From: Bugulina stolonifera
Lineage: Eukaryota > Bryozoa > Gymnolaemata > Cheilostomatida > Bugulidae
NCBI GenBank assembly: GCA_935421135.1
Contig: OW285187.1
Span: forward strand, 6,758,001-6,822,000
DNA length: 64,000 nt
Reading direction: 5' to 3'
Numbering within the stretch: the first letter of the stretch is position 1; each line of letters begins with the position of its first letter. The translations under genes were made by a program, and so were the position numbers. This document shows, piece by piece, positions 61,801 through 64,000 of the stretch. The notes beneath the pieces are model-generated. The model made no database searches. It was not told where the DNA came from and saw only the letters and a program-made list of their open reading frames with translations.

Positions 61801-63848
61801 ACAGGTGTATGGTAAATGGTTGTATTCTTTTGAAGCAATTCCAATATACTCAAGTCTGGTAAAAGTAATATCCTGCTTATTGACTTGTTGTCAAGACTTC
61901 AATCGACTACTGCTACTTACAGCTCCAAGTGCACCTCCAGGAAATGTACAGGCGGTGCCCCGTGGCCCAAACTCTATAGAAGTATCATTTACTCCCCCTC
62001 CTAAAGACGAGTGGAACTCTGAGAGGCTCCATGGTTATATGGTAGAACACAGGGGAGCTGAGAGTGGTGCAGCATTGGGTGTCACTTTCTACAATACATC
62101 TGTTGAAGGCATCATTCGAGTGACTATAACTGACCTCCTGCCTAACACACCGTATGTCCTGCTCATCATGTGTTTATATGTATACCTTTGTGTTTGTTTG
62201 TGAACCATTCTCTTTAAGTTGTGGAATATTTTTATAAATGATGTTTGAAATTTAATGGAGAAGCAGCCGCAGCCTCGTAGTTTTAGGGCTGGTGGGGAGT
62301 TCTGCACTACATAGTACAGATAGATGAAGAATACAAACCTCTCCAGATTCTGGTTTTTCTCACCCATAATTATTAATGGAAAGCTATTCTGAAATTTTGC
62401 TTTACAGAAACAATTTTCGCTGTGATGAGTTTTTATAGTGGGTTTGGTTAGTCAGTCTCATATATTGTGCCTGCAGATATTGGGTGAGGGTTGCTGCCTT
62501 CAATGAAGTACCTACAGACAACCCAGTATACAGCCGTCCTCTCACCAAGGTCACTACTGCTGAAGGTCAACCACAGAAAGAGCCGGAGTTCCTTAGTGCT
62601 GTTCCCGTTAGTTCCACTGGCTGCCGACTACGATGGAAAAACCCTGATCCACGAACTATACAGGGCCGAGTAGTGGGTATGTGGGCTATCAACTATTCTG
62701 TGTATAAAGATGCCATATGCATACGCATAGACTATTAGGTCACTTGCACCGTCTGTGCCAAATTGCCTGTGACTCTTGTACACCAAGGTCAAGGTAGTTT
62801 GTATTCACAATTACGTCGATTGGGAAATAAACATAATTGTTCAATTTGTTTCATCTTAGGATACAACTTGACGGCATACAAAGGAGATGAGGAAACTAAG
62901 GCTGCTAGTAGGGTAGTCCCTGCTACGCATGACGATGTGCAGGAAGCCGACATTGCTAAACTCGCCAAATATACAAGATACCGGTTAGTTACTAGCCTGT
63001 AGTCATGTATGCCCATGCAATAGCTTGCCGACACACTCCTGCAGGTGCCACTTCCATCTTGCATGATATCAAATGACAAATCAATAAATAATATTCTAAC
63101 TTAATTTGATTTGCTTCCACAATCTCTGTTTATGAACTGGTAAAGGTAGGAATTTACTAACTACTGAGTAATCTGTTATGGTAATAATTACAAGGCAGTA
63201 GTTATGGCACAGCTTTAATTCCACCAAATGGATAGTAATGTGTCACATTTGTGCAAGGCAGGAATGTCAAATAAGTAGCATTGCTGCACTTTTACTGGTT
63301 AGTGACACAACAAGTAGAATATTTACCCAGCTGTGTCCACCACCGTGCCAATATATCAAGTGCATTATAAAAGTACATTCTTCCATATACAGTACATTTA
63401 GTTCTAGTTGGTATTACAGTATCATAGCTTCTTATACAGGAGAAATATTCACAGGATTTGCCTGCTCACTCTTGTTGTCCTCCGTGAACTATGAGGCGCA
63501 CCACATCACCACGTACTATTATACAAGTGCACCTATATACGTAGAACTTAGCTCAAGTACCAAGCTTACTAATTATTATCGGCAGCATAATTTTATCATG
63601 TTAGTCGACAGTTTATAGATCTCCTATTATTATTGTATGAAGGTTGTGCTTACATTCATGTGTTTGTAGGGTTACCGTGAACCTGTATACTAGAGCAGGA
63701 TCCAGTCCGCCTGCCACCCTCTACTGTAAGACGAAAGAAGACACCCCCGAGGCAGTAACGTCGCTAGCTATACCCGACATACACAGGCTACATAATAGCC
63801 TTACAGTTACATGGGACCCACCTACAATCACCAATGGTGTGCTCAAAT
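52821..63848 (+). CDS. Ig-FN3 cell adhesion protein (L1CAM/contactin-like), 3' end outside the window
   Basis: Exons: 52821-52911, 54236-54411, 54569-54683, 55290-55613, 55935-56040, 56289-56479, 56845-56986, 57723-57850, 59340-59456, 60131-60307, 60895-61320, 61424-61588, 61923-62151, 62477-62676, 62860-62983 and 63670-63848, continuing beyond 64000. About 963 aa are visible. Residues 1-30 form a signal peptide (KLYIFLLVTLSCLVHNT). Six Ig domains follow at about 35-127, 128-235, 240-334, 335-424, 425-522 and 523-617, then FN3 domains from about 618, 720 and 822 and the start of a fourth near 925. Ig3-Ig6 have both canonical cysteines (e.g. ISCHVDG and YTCKAN in Ig5). Ig1 and Ig2 have none. 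The Ig2 pattern of PP-rich start, ITW and RVNENEN recalls Ig2 of L1/neurofascin. Six Ig plus four or more FN3 fits L1CAM (6+5) or contactin (6+4); the missing end (membrane helix or GPI signal) would decide. Domain borders fall at phase-1 introns, except that Ig6 and the start of FN3-1 share one exon. Confidence 0.88.
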
Positions 63849-64000
63849 GTAAGTTAGAAGCAACTGTACTTTAGCCAAATCAACATTGATTATTATGTAA
63901 CTATTGATATTCGATTCCACTTCATTGGGCAAACATGCTGCTTGTATTTTAGATACACACCTGCTTGATAAGAATTGTTTTGAGAGATTATAAGTGTTTT

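Noticed and set aside
63238..63618. 126-codon plus-strand frame in the adhesion gene
   Set aside because: It lies in the intron between exons 62860-62983 and 63670-63848, which join in phase to complete an FN3 domain.

Overview
This window is eukaryotic genomic DNA. It is AT-rich (about two thirds A+T by eye), has GT-AG introns mostly of 100-1500 bp, and carries compact multi-exon genes separated by transposon-rich spacers. The products (DRAM-family protein, exportin-7, two dihydropyrimidinase/CRMP-type proteins, an Ig-FN3 adhesion protein) point to a metazoan. The compact layout and frequent ACATGTACATGT-type words fit an early-branching marine invertebrate such as a sponge. That placement is inference; the animal assignment is firm, the phylum is not.

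Layout. (1) 1-1667: no gene seen. (2) 1668-5737 (+): a six-exon DRAM-family membrane protein of 260 aa. (3) 7227-24141 (-): a complete 26-exon exportin-7 gene of 1103 aa. It converges with the DRAM gene, and its 3.3 kb first intron is full of repeats. One internal intron starts with a minisatellite built from copies of the exon end plus splice donor. (4) 24142-34383: the spacer upstream of exportin-7. It holds a 7.2 kb DNA-transposon-like element (24342-31584) with about 55-60 bp terminal inverted repeats and a 9-bp target duplication. That element contains a broken gene and a nested 2.0 kb element with perfect 24-bp inverted repeats flanked by TA. LTR-like and SINE-like repeats lie around it. 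(5) 34384-40376 (+) and 42472-48114 (+): a head-to-tail pair of 12-exon dihydropyrimidinase/CRMP genes with the same exon structure. The second keeps every metal ligand of the enzyme; the first has lost one. Both carry a CRMP-like C-terminal tail. (6) 48115-52820: no convincing gene. (7) 52821 to beyond the right edge (+): a secreted or membrane adhesion protein with signal peptide, six Ig domains, then at least four FN3 domains. This is the order seen in the L1CAM/contactin class. Its first two Ig domains lack cysteines.

Exon boundaries were read from splice consensus, reading phase and remembered family sequence. For the four complete genes the summed coding lengths are exact multiples of three (783, 3312, 1737 and 1725 nt), which supports the models. 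The genes look unrelated in function, apart from the two tandem paralogues.
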